Notes under the pieces: generated by a model
Seen by the model: the letters and a program-made list of their open reading frames with translations, nothing else
What the model was told of the DNA's origin: nothing
Databases searched by the model: none
Assembly: GCF_946480385.1 (NCBI RefSeq)
Contig: NZ_CAMLJP010000128.1
Span: 1-15,859 of the forward strand
Direction of reading: 5' to 3'
DNA from: an uncultured Azospirillum sp.
Lineage (GTDB): Bacteria; Pseudomonadota; Alphaproteobacteria; Azospirillales; Azospirillaceae
DNA length: 15,859 bases
Program-made: the position numbers and the translations under genes
Part shown: positions 6,997 through 15,859 of the stretch, piece by piece
Layout of the letters: each line of letters opens with the position of its first letter
How positions within the stretch are numbered: the first letter of the stretch is position 1

Positions 6997-7937
6997 GAGC
7001 GCCACTCCGCCTCTTCCCGGCGCAGCGTCTCGGCGACGATGCGCATCTCGGCCAGCAAGGCCTCGCAGACCGGCGACAGCTCGCTGCCGGCACGGCGGGA
7101 GATACCGACCGGTCCCAGCGTCTCGGTCAGCGGAACGGGCAGGATGCGCACTTGCCCGCTCTTGGCCAGGGTGCGGATGGCCTGGAACGGCATGACGCCG
7201 ATGAAGTTGGCCTCGAGCAGCAGGCGCAGGTTGTTGACCAGCGACACGCTTTCGATCACCTGCGACGGGGTGGCGAGGTCGACGTCGTAGAACACCTTCT
7301 CCACCTGTCGGCGCAGGGTGGTTTCCGGCAGCGGCAGGATCCATTCCCAGGCCGCCAGATCGGCAAGCGAGGGTTTGTCCCGCTCGGCCAGCGGGTGCTC
7401 CGCCCGCACCACCAGACAGGCGATCTCCCGATAGAGCGGCTCCTGCTCGATCCCCTCGCGCTCACGGTATTCTGGCAGACGGCCGACCACCACGTCCAGT
7501 TCGCCCCTGCGCAGCGCCGGCACCAGGATGTCGTTAGCCCCTTCGCGCACCGCGACCAAGACGCGCGGGCGCGCCTTCTTCAGCCGGATGATCGCTTCCG
7601 GCAGCAGCCGGACCGAGGCGGCAATCAGCGAGCCGACCGCCACCCGCCCGCCCGCGCCGTCGCGCAGATCCGACAGCTCCTCTTCGGCATGGGTGAGCTG
7701 GGCCAGCACCAGCCGGGCGTGGCGGGCGAGTGCGGTGCCGGCGGCGGTCGGCTCCACCCCGCGGTTGGTGCGGTCGAACAGCGGCGATCCCACCGCCGCC
7801 TCCGCATCCTGCAAGGTCTTGGTGACGGTCGGCTGGGTCAGGTTCAGGTGCTGCGCGGCACGAACGATGCTGCGGTACTGATCGACCGCGACGACGACGT
7901 TGAGCTGGCGCAGGGAGAGGCGGCGGACGAGCGACAT
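6981..7937 (-). CDS. LysR-type transcriptional regulator of the locus
   Basis: This 318-residue protein has the N-terminal winged helix-turn-helix (residues about 8-66, RRLSLRQLNVVVAV... SIVRAAQHLNLTQPTVTKTLQDAEAAVG, then LFDRTNRGVEPTAAG). An effector-binding LysR_substrate domain follows from about residue 95 (GRVAVGSLIAASVRLLPEAI onward). The opening resembles the GbpR/PcaQ branch of LysR regulators, several of which control aromatic or sugar catabolism. It lies between the two operons, both preceded by the same operator-like element, which makes it the obvious regulator of both. The 7957-7977 dyad lies only 20 bases before its ATG, so autoregulation is likely. No strong ribosome site precedes the ATG at 7935-7937. 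The inducer is unknown; a pathway intermediate such as 3-hydroxyanthranilate is a guess. Confidence 0.9.
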   Translation of the reverse strand: MSLVRRLSLRQLNVVVAVDQYRSIVRAAQHLNLTQPTVTKTLQDAEAAVGSPLFDRTNRGVEPTAAGTALARHARLVLAQLTHAEEELSDLRDGAGGRVAVGSLIAASVRLLPEAIIRLKKARPRVLVAVREGANDILVPALRRGELDVVVGRLPEYREREGIEQEPLYREIACLVVRAEHPLAERDKPSLADLAAWEWILPLPETTLRRQVEKVFYDVDLATPSQVIESVSLVNNLRLLLEANFIGVMPFQAIRTLAKSGQVRILPVPLTETLGPVGISRRAGSELSPVCEALLAEMRIVAETLRREEAEWRSLFNL

Positions 7938-7956
7938 GGCGCCATGCTATGCCACC

Positions 7957-8007
7957 GCTATTCCGATTGTGAATAGCCAATTCGATAAATCTCATTTGAT
8001 CGGAATG
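7957..8007 (+). promoter_or_regulatory. LysR-type control element for the catabolic operon (copy 2 of 2)
   Basis: The dyad GCTATTC-CGATTGT-GAATAGC (7957-7977) is followed by CCAATTCGATAAAT and CTCATTTGATCGGAATG, the same order and orientation relative to its operon as the copy at 6946-6996. The dyad is the likely recognition site and the conserved arm up to the -35 the likely activation site of a LysR protein. Because it lies in the space between divergent genes it may also repress lysR. Confidence 0.82.
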
Positions 8008-8024
8008 CCAGGGCCGGCCATCCT
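7996..8024 (+). promoter_or_regulatory. Putative sigma-70 promoter of the catabolic operon
   Basis: TTGATC (7996-8001) resembles a -35 hexamer and is conserved in both copies of the control element. CATCCT (8019-8024) lies 17 bases further and is a weak -10. A start near 8031 would put the dyad centre (7967) at about -64, the usual place for a LysR recognition site. The -10 match is poor, as expected for an activator-dependent promoter, so this remains a prediction. Confidence 0.45.
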
Positions 8025-8145
8025 GCCTGTCATCGGGCCGCCGCAGCCACGGCCGCCCCACCCCGACAGCATCCGCCGCTTGGACGGAGCCGCCCCACCG
8101 CGGCCCCGCAAGACCACCTGTATTCCCGGAAGAAATGGACAGGCC

Positions 8146-9603
8146 ATGAGGGCTTTGCTTCGCAACTATGTCGGCGGCACCTGGGTCGAGACCGGCCGGA
8201 CCTTCGCCAACATCAACCCAGTCAACGGCTCCAGGGTCTGCGACGTGTCGGAGGCCGATGCCGTCACTGTCGCACGCGCCGTCGAAGCCGCCCGCCGGGC
8301 GCGCGAGGGCGATTGGGGGCGGATGAGCGACGAGGAGCGCGCCGCCCTGCTACGCCGCGTCGCGGACCGGATCGAGATGCGCTTCGACGATTTCCTGGAG
8401 GCGGAGATCGCCGACACAGGCAAATCCCATCCGCAGGCGCGCACCATCGACATCCCGCGCGGGGCAGCCAACTTCCGCATCTTTGCGGATCTGATCAAGG
8501 CCTACCCCAACGAATCCTACGAGATGGCGACCCCCGACGGGGCCGGCGCGCTGAACTACTCGATCCGCCGGCCGCTGGGGGTGGTGGCGGTGATCGCGCC
8601 GTGGAACCTGCCGCTGCTGCTGCTGACCTGGAAGGTCGCCCCGGCGATGGCCGCCGGCAACGCGGTGATCGCCAAGCCGTCCGAAGAGACCCCATCCACC
8701 GCCACCCTGCTGGCCGAGGTTATGGACGAGGTCGGCGTACCGGCCGGCGCCTTCAACCTCGTCCACGGTTTCGGCCCGGACTCGGCGGGCGAGTTCTTGA
8801 CCCGCCACCCGGACGTGGACGCGATCACCTTCACCGGCGAAAGCCGCACCGGAACCGCGATCATGAAGGCTGCGGCGGAGCGGGTGAAGCCGATCTCGTT
8901 CGAACTCGGCGGCAAGAATCCGGCGGTGGTGTTCGCCGACTGCGACCTGGATGCCGCGATTGCCGGCGTGGCGCGGGCGGTCTTCACCAACTGCGGCCAG
9001 GTCTGCATGTGCACCGAACGGGTCTATGTCGAGCGCCCGATCTTCGACCGCTTCGTCCGCGGCCTTAAGGAAAAGGCGGAGGCGCTGACCCTCGGCCGCC
9101 CCGGCGATACCGGCGTCGATACCGGCCCGTTAATCTCCGCCGGGCACCGCGACAAGGTGCTGTCCTATTACCGGCTGGCGGTGGAAGAGGGAGCCACGGT
9201 CGTCTCCGGCGGCGGGGTTCCCCGCTTCGGCGACGAGCGCGACCAAGGCTTCTTCATCCAGCCCACGGTTTGGACCGGCCTGTCCGACGAGGCCCGCGTC
9301 TGCCGCGAGGAGATCTTCGGTCCGGTCTGCCATGTCGCCCCCTTCGATACCGAGGAGGAGGTGATCCGCCGGGCCAACGACACCGACTTCGGCCTGTGCG
9401 CCTCGGTGTGGACGCAAAACCTGTCGCGCGGCCACCGCGTCGCCAAGCAGATCACCGCAGGGCTGGTCTGGGTCAACAGCTGGTTCCTGCGCGACCTGCG
9501 CACCCCCTTCGGCGGCGTCAAGCTGTCGGGCATCGGGCGCGAGGGCGGCATTCACTCCCTGAACTTCTATTCCGAACCCTCCAACATCTGCATCAAGCTG
9601 TGA
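8146..9603 (+). CDS. nbaE: 2-aminomuconate 6-semialdehyde dehydrogenase (AMSDH)
   Basis: This 485-residue NAD-dependent aldehyde dehydrogenase oxidises 2-aminomuconate semialdehyde to 2-aminomuconate in the cytoplasm. Catalytic Cys287 lies in NCGQVCMC, the general base Glu253 in FELGGKNP and Asn154 in APWNLP; Arg105 (DIPRGAANF) and Arg449 (FLRDLRTPFGG) are present. With a constant offset of 15 these five match the residues described for the P. fluorescens enzyme (Cys302, Glu268, Asn169, Arg120, Arg464), the two arginines holding the substrate carboxylates. That is strong evidence for this substrate over a generic aldehyde. ATG 8146-8148 is chosen because family similarity begins at MRALLRNYVGG; the frame is open to 7900 but that part overlaps the operator. 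It is the first gene of the catabolic operon, followed by the hydratase after 8 bases. Confidence 0.94.
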   Translation: MRALLRNYVGGTWVETGRTFANINPVNGSRVCDVSEADAVTVARAVEAARRAREGDWGRMSDEERAALLRRVADRIEMRFDDFLEAEIADTGKSHPQARTIDIPRGAANFRIFADLIKAYPNESYEMATPDGAGALNYSIRRPLGVVAVIAPWNLPLLLLTWKVAPAMAAGNAVIAKPSEETPSTATLLAEVMDEVGVPAGAFNLVHGFGPDSAGEFLTRHPDVDAITFTGESRTGTAIMKAAAERVKPISFELGGKNPAVVFADCDLDAAIAGVARAVFTNCGQVCMCTERVYVERPIFDRFVRGLKEKAEALTLGRPGDTGVDTGPLISAGHRDKVLSYYRLAVEEGATVVSGGGVPRFGDERDQGFFIQPTVWTGLSDEARVCREEIFGPVCHVAPFDTEEEVIRRANDTDFGLCASVWTQNLSRGHRVAKQITAGLVWVNSWFLRDLRTPFGGVKLSGIGREGGIHSLNFYSEPSNICIKL

Positions 9604-9611
9604 GGAGTCAC

Positions 9612-10406
9612 ATGAGCGACCCCGTCACCAAAGCCGCCGATTCCCTCTGGGAAGCTGGCCGGACCGGCCGGGCCTGTGCCCCGGTCCGCGCCTTGCTGAG
9701 CGAGAGCGACGTCGAATCCGCTTACGCTGTCCAGGAACACAACACCGAACGGCGTCTGGCCGAAGGGGCTCGGCTGGTCGGGCGCAAGATCGGCCTGACC
9801 GCCAAGTCGGTGCAGGCGCAGCTCGGCGTCGATCAGCCCGACTACGGCATGCTGTTCCACGACATGGACGTCGCCAACGGCGGCGAAGTTCCCTGGAGCC
9901 GACTGATTCAGCCGAAGGTGGAGGCGGAGATCGCCTTCATCATCGGCCACGATCTCGACGACGACCGGCTGACCACCGCCGACCTGCTGTCTTCCATCGC
10001 CTGGGCGGTGCCGGCGCTGGAGATCGTGGACAGCCGGGTGGAGGGCTGGAATATCCGGATCGCCGACACCGTAGCCGACAACGCCTCGTCCGGCCTGTTC
10101 GTGCTGGGTCACGAGATGCGGCGGCTCGATGCCCTGGACCTGATCGGCTGCGGCATGGCGCTGGAGCGTGACGGGGAACTGGTCTCCTCCGGCGCCGGGG
10201 CCGCCTGTCTGGGATCGCCGGTCAACGCCGCCCTGTGGCTGGCAAGGGTGATGGCGCGCGCCGGCCGACCGCTGAAGGCAGGTGACGTGGTGTTGTCGGG
10301 GGCGCTGGGGCCGATGGTCCCGGCGACGCCGGGAGCGGCGTTCGAGGCGCGGATCGAAGGGCTCGGCACCGTCCGGGTCGGCTTCGGCAAAGAGGAAGCC
10401 CGATGA
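9612..10406 (+). CDS. nbaH: 2-oxopent-4-enoate hydratase (2-keto-4-pentenoate hydratase)
   Basis: This 264-residue member of the MhpD/DmpE family adds water to 2-oxopent-4-enoate to give 4-hydroxy-2-oxovalerate. The family core is seen in [17 protein letters not shown] (residues about 57-73), the metal-binding pair Glu104/Glu106 in PKVEAEIAF, Glu137 in ALEIVDSR and [13 protein letters not shown]. The start ATG 9612-9614 follows a GAGGAG ribosome site that overlaps the stop of the preceding gene. The next gene starts inside its stop codon (ATGA). The paralogous decarboxylase further down shares the fold; I assign this one as hydratase because of the intervening [14 protein letters not shown] segment typical of hydratases. 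The two activities act consecutively and in known systems form a complex. Confidence 0.88.
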   Translation: MSDPVTKAADSLWEAGRTGRACAPVRALLSESDVESAYAVQEHNTERRLAEGARLVGRKIGLTAKSVQAQLGVDQPDYGMLFHDMDVANGGEVPWSRLIQPKVEAEIAFIIGHDLDDDRLTTADLLSSIAWAVPALEIVDSRVEGWNIRIADTVADNASSGLFVLGHEMRRLDALDLIGCGMALERDGELVSSGAGAACLGSPVNAALWLARVMARAGRPLKAGDVVLSGALGPMVPATPGAAFEARIEGLGTVRVGFGKEEAR

Positions 10407-11347
10407 GCAAGGTGAAATGCGCCATCATCGGGTCGGGCAACATCGGCACCGACCTGATGATCAAGATCCTGCGCCTGTCGCAGACGCTGGAGCTGGCCGC
10501 CCTGGTCGGAGTCGATCCGGAATCCGACGGCCTCGCCCGCGCCGCCCGCATGGGGGTGGCGACCACGGCGGACGGGCTGGACGGGTTGAGGGCGATGGCG
10601 GTCTACCCGGAAATCCGCATTGTCTTCGACGCCACCTCGGCCAAGGCGCATGCTCGCCATGACGAGGTCCTGCGCGCAGACGGCAAACAGGTGATCGACC
10701 TGACCCCGGCGGCCGTCGGCCCCTACGTCGTGCCGCCGGTCAATCTTAACCAGCATCTGGCCGCCGGCAACCTTAACATGGTGACCTGCGGCGGGCAGGC
10801 GACCATCCCCATCGTCCATGCGGTCAACCGAGTGTCCAAGGTGCATTGGGGCGAGATCGTCGCCTCCATCGCCTCCAAATCGGCCGGACCCGGCACCCGC
10901 GCCAACATCGACGAGTTTACCGAGACCACGGCCCGAGCCATCGAGACGGTGGGCGGGGCCGCCCGAGGCAAGGCCGTCATCATCCTGAATCCAGCCGAGC
11001 CGCCGCTGATCATGCGCGACACCGTCTATTGCCTGTGCGATGACGCCGACACAGACGCCATCCGCGCCTCGGTCGAGGAGATGGTAGAGACGGTGCGTGG
11101 CTACGTTCCCGGCTACCGGCTGAAGCAAGCGGTGCAGTTCGAACACATCGGCAACAACGATCCGCTGCACATCGCCGAGCTCGACCGTGCCTTCACCGGG
11201 CTGAAGGTCACCGTCTTTTTGGAGGTGGAGGGTGCGGCCCACTACCTGCCGGCCTATGCCGGCAACCTCGACATCATGACCTCGGCGGCGCTGAAGACAG
11301 CGGAACGTCTGGCCGACCGGCGCGACTGGGGCGGAAAGGCCAACTGA
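10403..11347 (+). CDS. nbaJ: Acetaldehyde dehydrogenase, acylating
   Basis: This 314-residue enzyme of the DmpF/MhpF/BphJ family converts acetaldehyde, NAD and CoA to acetyl-CoA. The nucleotide-binding motif GSGNIGTDL is at residues 10-18, and the catalytic cysteine is Cys129 in [36 protein letters not shown] is the strongly conserved middle of the family. In characterised systems it forms a tight complex with the aldolase encoded next, so that toxic acetaldehyde is channelled between the two. The genes lie only one base apart here (TGA-G-ATG). The start is fixed by a 4-base ATGA overlap with the hydratase stop. Confidence 0.95.
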   Translation: MSKVKCAIIGSGNIGTDLMIKILRLSQTLELAALVGVDPESDGLARAARMGVATTADGLDGLRAMAVYPEIRIVFDATSAKAHARHDEVLRADGKQVIDLTPAAVGPYVVPPVNLNQHLAAGNLNMVTCGGQATIPIVHAVNRVSKVHWGEIVASIASKSAGPGTRANIDEFTETTARAIETVGGAARGKAVIILNPAEPPLIMRDTVYCLCDDADTDAIRASVEEMVETVRGYVPGYRLKQAVQFEHIGNNDPLHIAELDRAFTGLKVTVFLEVEGAAHYLPAYAGNLDIMTSAALKTAERLADRRDWGGKAN

Positions 11348-11348
11348 G

Positions 11349-12380
11349 ATGTCCACGATTCCCGACCGACTCTACATCCAGGACGTCACGCTGCGCGACG
11401 GCATGCACGCCATCCGTCACCGCTACGATCTGGGCCATGTCCGAGCCATCGCCGAGGCGCTGGACGATGCCGGCGTCGATGCCATCGAGGTGGCGCACGG
11501 CGACGGGCTGGCCGGTTCCTCCTTCAATTACGGCTTCGGTGCCTGCACGGACTGGGCCTGGATCGAAGCGGCGGGCAAGGTCTGCCGCCGGGCCAAGCTG
11601 ACCACGCTGCTGCTGCCGGGCATCGGCACCATCGAGGATCTGAAGCGGGCGCGCGACCTCGGCGTCGTCTCGGTGCGGGTGGCGACCCATTGCACCGAGG
11701 CCGACGTCTCGGCCCAGCACATCGCCGCTGCCCGCGATCTCGGCATGGACATCTCCGGCTTCCTGATGATGAGCCACATGACGACGCCTGCGGCGCTGGC
11801 TGCCCAGGCCAAGAAGATGGAGAGCTACGGCGCCCACTGTGTCTACGTCACCGACAGCGGCGGTGCGCTCACCATGCAGACGGTGGCCGACCGCTTCGCC
11901 GCCTATGACGAGGCGCTGAAGCCCGCCACAGAACGCGGCATCCACGCCCACCACAACCTGTCGCTCGGCGTCGCCAACTCGGTGGCCGCGGTGGAAGGGG
12001 GCGCGCACCGGGTGGACGCCTCGCTGGCCGGTATGGGAGCCGGGGCCGGCAACGCGCCGCTTGAGGTGTTCATCGCCGTTGCCGACCGCTACGGCTGGAG
12101 CCACGGCTGCGACCTGTTCAAGTTGCAGGACGCCGCAGAGGAGTTGGTCCGCCCGCTCCAGGACCGCCCGGTGCGGGTGGACCGCGAGACGCTGACGCTG
12201 GGCTATGCCGGCGTCTATTCCAGCTTCCTGCGCCATGCCGAGCGCGCCTCGCAAACCTACGGGGTGGAGACGCGCGAAATCCTGGTCGAACTCGGCCGCC
12301 GCGGCATGGTCGGCGGGCAGGAGGACATGATCGTCGACGTGGCGCTCGACCTGCTCGCCCGCAAGGAGGCCGCGGAATGA
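11349..12380 (+). CDS. nbaI: 4-hydroxy-2-oxovalerate aldolase
   Basis: This 343-residue class II aldolase (DmpG/MhpE/BphI family) splits 4-hydroxy-2-oxovalerate into pyruvate and acetaldehyde. The TIM barrel opens with [13 protein letters not shown]: Arg16 and Asp17 are the catalytic Arg and a metal ligand, and His20 is the proposed base. His199 and His201 in [13 protein letters not shown] complete the divalent metal site. The C-terminal part ([15 protein letters not shown] onward) is the domain that contacts the partner dehydrogenase, encoded directly upstream. Its stop overlaps the decarboxylase start (ATGA). Length and all key residues are normal for the family. Confidence 0.95.
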   Translation: MSTIPDRLYIQDVTLRDGMHAIRHRYDLGHVRAIAEALDDAGVDAIEVAHGDGLAGSSFNYGFGACTDWAWIEAAGKVCRRAKLTTLLLPGIGTIEDLKRARDLGVVSVRVATHCTEADVSAQHIAAARDLGMDISGFLMMSHMTTPAALAAQAKKMESYGAHCVYVTDSGGALTMQTVADRFAAYDEALKPATERGIHAHHNLSLGVANSVAAVEGGAHRVDASLAGMGAGAGNAPLEVFIAVADRYGWSHGCDLFKLQDAAEELVRPLQDRPVRVDRETLTLGYAGVYSSFLRHAERASQTYGVETREILVELGRRGMVGGQEDMIVDVALDLLARKEAAE

Positions 12381-13155
12381 CCATCTCTTTGGAGCAACTG
12401 GCCGAAACGGTGGACGAGGCGGCGCGCACCGGCACCGCCATAGCGCAGCTCACCGACGTCCATCCCGATCTCGACGCCGCTGCCGGCTATGCGGTGCAGC
12501 GCCTGTCGATCCAGCGCCGGCTGAACCGGGGCGAACGGCGGATCGGCATCAAGATGGGGCTGACCTCACGCGCCAAGATGCGGCAGGTCGGCGTTGCCGA
12601 GGTGATCTGGGGTCGCCTGACCGACGCCATGCGCATCGAGGAGGGCGGGGAGATCGCGCTGGTCGGCCGCGTCCATCCGCGGGTCGAGCCGGAAATCGCC
12701 TTCCTGCTGAAGAAGCCGCTTTGCGGCCGGGTCAGTCCGGCAGAAGCGTTGGCGGCGGTGGAGGCGGTGGCCCCGGCGATGGAGATCATCGACAGCCGCT
12801 ACCGCGACTTCAAGTTCAACTTCGCGGATGTGGTGGCGGACAACGCCTCCTCCTCCGGCCTGATCCTGGGGGCGCCTCGTCCGGCCGGGACCGACATCGC
12901 CAACCTCGGCATGGTGATGCGCTTCGCCGGGCAGCCGGTGCAGGTCGGCTCCTCCTCCGCCATCCTCGGCCATCCCTTGCGCTCGCTGGTCGCCGCCGCA
13001 CGACTGGTGGCGGTGGCGGAGGAGACTCTGTCGCCCGGCGACATCGTGCTGGCCGGTGCGGCGACCGAGGCGGTGGCCCTGCGCCCCGGCCAGCATGTCC
13101 GCACCGACATCCAGGGACTGGGCTCCGTCTCCTTCATCGTGCGGGGAGAAGTGCC

Positions 13156-13159
<4 letters not shown>
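12377..13159 (+). CDS. nbaG: 4-oxalocrotonate decarboxylase (2-oxo-3-hexenedioate decarboxylase)
   Basis: This 260-residue protein is a paralogue of the hydratase two genes upstream. It shows [18 protein letters not shown], the metal-binding Glu104/Glu106 in [11 protein letters not shown], Glu136 in [15 protein letters not shown] and [13 protein letters not shown]. The DmpH/XylI decarboxylases carry this KMGLTSxAKMxQ and SRYxDFKF wording, whereas hydratases differ, so decarboxylase is preferred. It removes CO2 from 4-oxalocrotonate, the product of 2-aminomuconate deamination, to give 2-oxopent-4-enoate for the hydratase. Gene order (after the aldolase, before the deaminase) agrees. Both ends overlap the neighbouring genes by 4 bases (ATGA). 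Confidence 0.9.
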
Positions 13160-14140
<981 letters not shown>

Positions 14141-14148
14141 TTTTGTAC

Positions 14149-14282
14149 CCTTTCCCGTCTCGGGAGGGGGTTGGGACCCACGAAGTGGGGAGGGGGAGGG
14201 TAGTTCGAAAATCAGCGTCTTCTCCGCGCCCAACCCTCACCCGGCGCCTCAGGCGCCATCCTCTCCCGGGGCGGGAGAGGGT
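14149..14282. repeat. Palindromic interspersed repeat (REP-like) between nbaC and nbaD
   Basis: The 171-base gap is filled with hairpin-forming sequence: CCCACGAAGTGGG (14177-14189), the 15-base GGCGCC-TCA-GGCGCC (14243-14257) and CCTCTCCC-N5-GGGAGAGG (14260-14280). Bases 14173-14201 match the repeat at 5597-5625 at 28 of 29 positions. The strong stems could act as an attenuator or as an RNA-stability element between the dioxygenase and decarboxylase genes. No poly-U tract follows, so a classic intrinsic terminator is not seen. Confidence 0.75.
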
Positions 14283-14311
14283 TACCAATCCACCCGATGT
14301 AAGGACCCGAC

Positions 14312-15391
14312 ATGTCCCTCGTGATCGACATGCACAGCCACTTCCTGCCCGAATCCTGGCCGGACCTTGCCGAGCGGTTCGGCGAGCCGGACTGGCCGTG
14401 GATGAAGCACCATGGCGGCGGGCGTGCCACGGTGATGGTCGGCGACAAGCCGTTCCGTCCGGTCTATTCCGCCTGCTGGGACGTCGCCGAGCGGCTGGAG
14501 GAGATGGACCGCGACGGCATCGACCATCAGGTGATGTGCGCCACTCCCGTCCTCTTCGCCTACATGCGCCAGCCAAGCCATGCGCTGGACTGCGCCCGCC
14601 TGTTCAACGACATGGCGCTTGAGATGTGCGCGCGCTCCGGCGAGCGGATCCATGCGATGGCCCAGGTGCCGTTGCAAGACATCGACGCCTCCTGCCGCGA
14701 GATCGAGCGGGCCATGGCCAACGGCCACATTGGTGTGCAGATCGGCAACCATGTCGGCGAGAAGGATTTCGACGACGAGGGGATCCTGACCTTTCTGCAT
14801 CACTGCGCCGATATCGGCTGCCCTATCCTGGAGCACCCGTGGGACATGATGGGGCGGGAGCGGATGAACCGCTACATGATGCAATGGCTGGTCGCCATGC
14901 CGGCGGAAACCCACCTGTCGATGCTGTACCTGATCCTATCCGGGGCGCTGGAACGGCTGCCGCAGAGCCTGCGCATCTGCTTCGCCCATGGCGGCGGCAA
15001 CTTCGCCTTCACGCTGGGCCGGGTGGACAATGCCTGGAAATACCGCGACATCGTGCGCGAGAAGTGTCCCAGCCTGCCGTCCAGCTACTTGAAGCGCTTC
15101 TGGGTGGATTCCGCCGTGTTCGACGAGAACGCTCTGCGCTATCTGGTGAACATGATGGGCGACGACCGGGTGATGTTCGGCACCGACTACCCCTTCCCAT
15201 TGGGCGAGCAGCGGATGGGCTCGCTGGTGCGCGGGGCCGCCAGCCTGTCCGCCGCCGAAAAGAGCCGAATCCTGGGGCTGAACGCGGTGGACTTCTTCGG
15301 CCGCGACTTCGCCGCGGTTGGCCGTGTGGCTGAATCGCCGAAGCACGACAGCAGCACGGCAATGGTGTTGAACAGTTCGCGCGGGGCGTAG
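14312..15391 (+). CDS. nbaD: 2-amino-3-carboxymuconate-6-semialdehyde decarboxylase (ACMSD), extended C-terminus
   Basis: This 359-residue zinc amidohydrolase removes CO2 from ACMS before it cyclises to quinolinate, steering flux into catabolism. Metal ligands His8 and His10 (DMHSHFLP), His175 (EHPWDM) and Asp292 (GTDYPFP), catalytic His226 (CFAHGGGNF), and Arg49 and Arg237 for substrate and dimer contacts all correspond to known P. fluorescens residues with an offset of one or two. The ATG has a TAAGGA ribosome site 6 bases upstream. ACMSD is usually about 335 residues; here the recognisable part ends near NAVDFFGRDF (about residue 333). About 25 further residues (to ...VLNSSRGA) look foreign, suggesting the native 3' end was replaced by a rearrangement next to the IS remnant. 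The catalytic core is complete, so activity is likely. Confidence 0.93.
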   Translation: MSLVIDMHSHFLPESWPDLAERFGEPDWPWMKHHGGGRATVMVGDKPFRPVYSACWDVAERLEEMDRDGIDHQVMCATPVLFAYMRQPSHALDCARLFNDMALEMCARSGERIHAMAQVPLQDIDASCREIERAMANGHIGVQIGNHVGEKDFDDEGILTFLHHCADIGCPILEHPWDMMGRERMNRYMMQWLVAMPAETHLSMLYLILSGALERLPQSLRICFAHGGGNFAFTLGRVDNAWKYRDIVREKCPSLPSSYLKRFWVDSAVFDENALRYLVNMMGDDRVMFGTDYPFPLGEQRMGSLVRGAASLSAAEKSRILGLNAVDFFGRDFAAVGRVAESPKHDSSTAMVLNSSRGA

Positions 15392-15485
15392 TTACCGGGC
15401 GCCGCACCCGCAGCCAGGATGCCACCGGCCACGCTCGGATCCTCCGGCACCGAATTGCCGCCCTCGTACGCGCGGCCAATCAAGA

Positions 15486-15708
15486 GCGGCGATCAGCTCA
15501 ATTGCTGCGAAGGTCGCTTGCAATTTCGAGACGTTGCGCGGCTGGGTCCGGCAGGCTGCACGCGACCAGGGCAAGCGGTCCGTCCAAGGCGCCTGCCCGC
15601 TCGCGAAGCAACGCAGAATTGAGTGTTACTATCCGACGGGTCTGGGATGCGAACGTCCAGGTCTACGGGGGGCGGAATGTCTGGCGGCGGCGTGTTGCAG
15701 GGAGGTGA
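15486..15708 (+). pseudogene. Decayed IS3-type transposase remnant (orfA and orfB fragments)
   Basis: Frame by frame, 15486-15578 reads AAISSIAAKVACNFETLRGW then VRQAARDQGKR, the helix-turn-helix part of an IS3-type OrfA different from the one at 868-1194. After a gap and frame change, about 15613-15702 reads AELSVTIRRVWDANVQVYGG then RNVWRR, the HTH_21-like start of the matching OrfB, and it ends at a TGA (15706-15708). The middle of orfA, including its leucine zipper, and nearly all of orfB are missing. Family assignment is from memory of IS3 proteins; exact limits are uncertain. Confidence 0.65.
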
Positions 15709-15742
15709 GCGGGGTAAGAGATCGCCCCAGCCCCGTTGCTGA

Positions 15743-15859
15743 TCAGGCGAGACGGACGGAGTTCGGGCGTCCAAGTTCAAGCATGCGGTTGAGGGCCATG
15801 TGGAGTTGCCCCGGCTCGGTGGACGGGTTGGGGCTTGTTTCACTCCGTGGGGCTGGGTC
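15743..15859 (-). CDS. Unidentified partial reading frame entering from the right edge
   Basis: A minus-strand frame is open from the window edge to a TGA at 15743-15745, giving 38 residues ending QLHMALNRMLELGRPNSVRLA. I do not recognise it. Its open state over 38 codons is weak evidence in such GC-rich DNA; the less biased residue mix of the last 20 residues is the only hint that it may be a real 3' end, perhaps of another mobile-element gene. The rest of 15392-15859, apart from the IS fragments, shows nothing I can name. Confidence 0.2.
   Translation of the reverse strand, partial: DPAPRSETSPNPSTEPGQLHMALNRMLELGRPNSVRLA

Noticed and set aside
7900..8145. N-terminal extension of AMSDH (82 extra residues)
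   Set aside because: It would run through the LysR operator and proposed promoter; family similarity begins at ATG 8146 and the residue offsets to the known enzyme fit a protein starting there.
15187..15483. Minus-strand frame of 98 residues opposite the end of nbaD (GGNSVPEDPSVAGG, RELFNTIAVLLSC)
   Set aside because: Half of it is antisense to conserved ACMSD codons. The non-overlapping part looks somewhat protein-like but I recognise no family and see no ribosome site; at most it is a gene fragment brought in by the rearrangement.

Overview
The window looks like a high-GC alphaproteobacterial accessory region. GC-rich codon use, the palindromic interspersed repeats and the gene families are compatible with Azospirillum or a relative, but that genus call is inference. 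Its core is a catabolic locus that can take 3-hydroxyanthranilate (an intermediate of tryptophan/kynurenine and 2-nitrobenzoate breakdown) down to pyruvate and acetyl-CoA. Beside it lie a dedicated ABC importer, a formamidase-like hydrolase and a LysR-type regulator.

Layout: (1) 1-1237, an IS3-family insertion sequence on the minus strand. It has orfA, an A_AAA_AAG frameshift site and an orfB broken by an in-frame TGA. The IS sits in the 3' end of the neighbouring hydrolase gene. (2) 1222-6810, a minus-strand operon read in the order periplasmic binding protein, LivH-type permease, LivM-type permease, LivG-type ATPase, LivF-type ATPase, alpha/beta hydrolase. Genes overlap by 1-14 bases, except for a palindromic repeat between the binding protein and the first permease. 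(3) 6981-7937, a LysR-type regulator, also on the minus strand. (4) 8146-15391, a plus-strand operon in the order AMSDH, 2-oxopent-4-enoate hydratase, acylating acetaldehyde dehydrogenase, 4-hydroxy-2-oxovalerate aldolase, 4-oxalocrotonate decarboxylase, 2-aminomuconate deaminase, 3-hydroxyanthranilate 3,4-dioxygenase, ACMS decarboxylase. From memory this is the nbaE-H-J-I-G-F-C-D order of the Pseudomonas fluorescens KU-7 2-nitrobenzoate cluster, without nbaX. (5) 15392-15859, no intact gene: a decayed IS3-type remnant and one unidentified open 3' end.

How it works together: the dioxygenase opens 3-hydroxyanthranilate to 2-amino-3-carboxymuconate semialdehyde (ACMS), and ACMSD decarboxylates it to 2-aminomuconate semialdehyde. 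AMSDH oxidises that to 2-aminomuconate, and the RidA-type deaminase releases ammonia to give 4-oxalocrotonate. The decarboxylase, hydratase, aldolase and acetaldehyde dehydrogenase then finish to pyruvate plus acetyl-CoA. Active-site residues known for these families are present in every enzyme I checked. No tryptophan dioxygenase, kynurenine monooxygenase, kynureninase or nitrobenzoate reductase is in the window, so the imported substrate and the hydrolase's role are open questions.

The most striking non-coding signal is a 51-base control element (44 of 51 positions identical, my count by eye) present twice, once on each side of lysR. Each copy points toward one of the two operons. It contains a GCTATTC-N7-GAATAGC dyad of the LysR T-N11-A type, followed by a conserved arm and a shared TTGATC -35-like hexamer. 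The copy serving the importer operon lies partly inside the last codons of the regulator gene.
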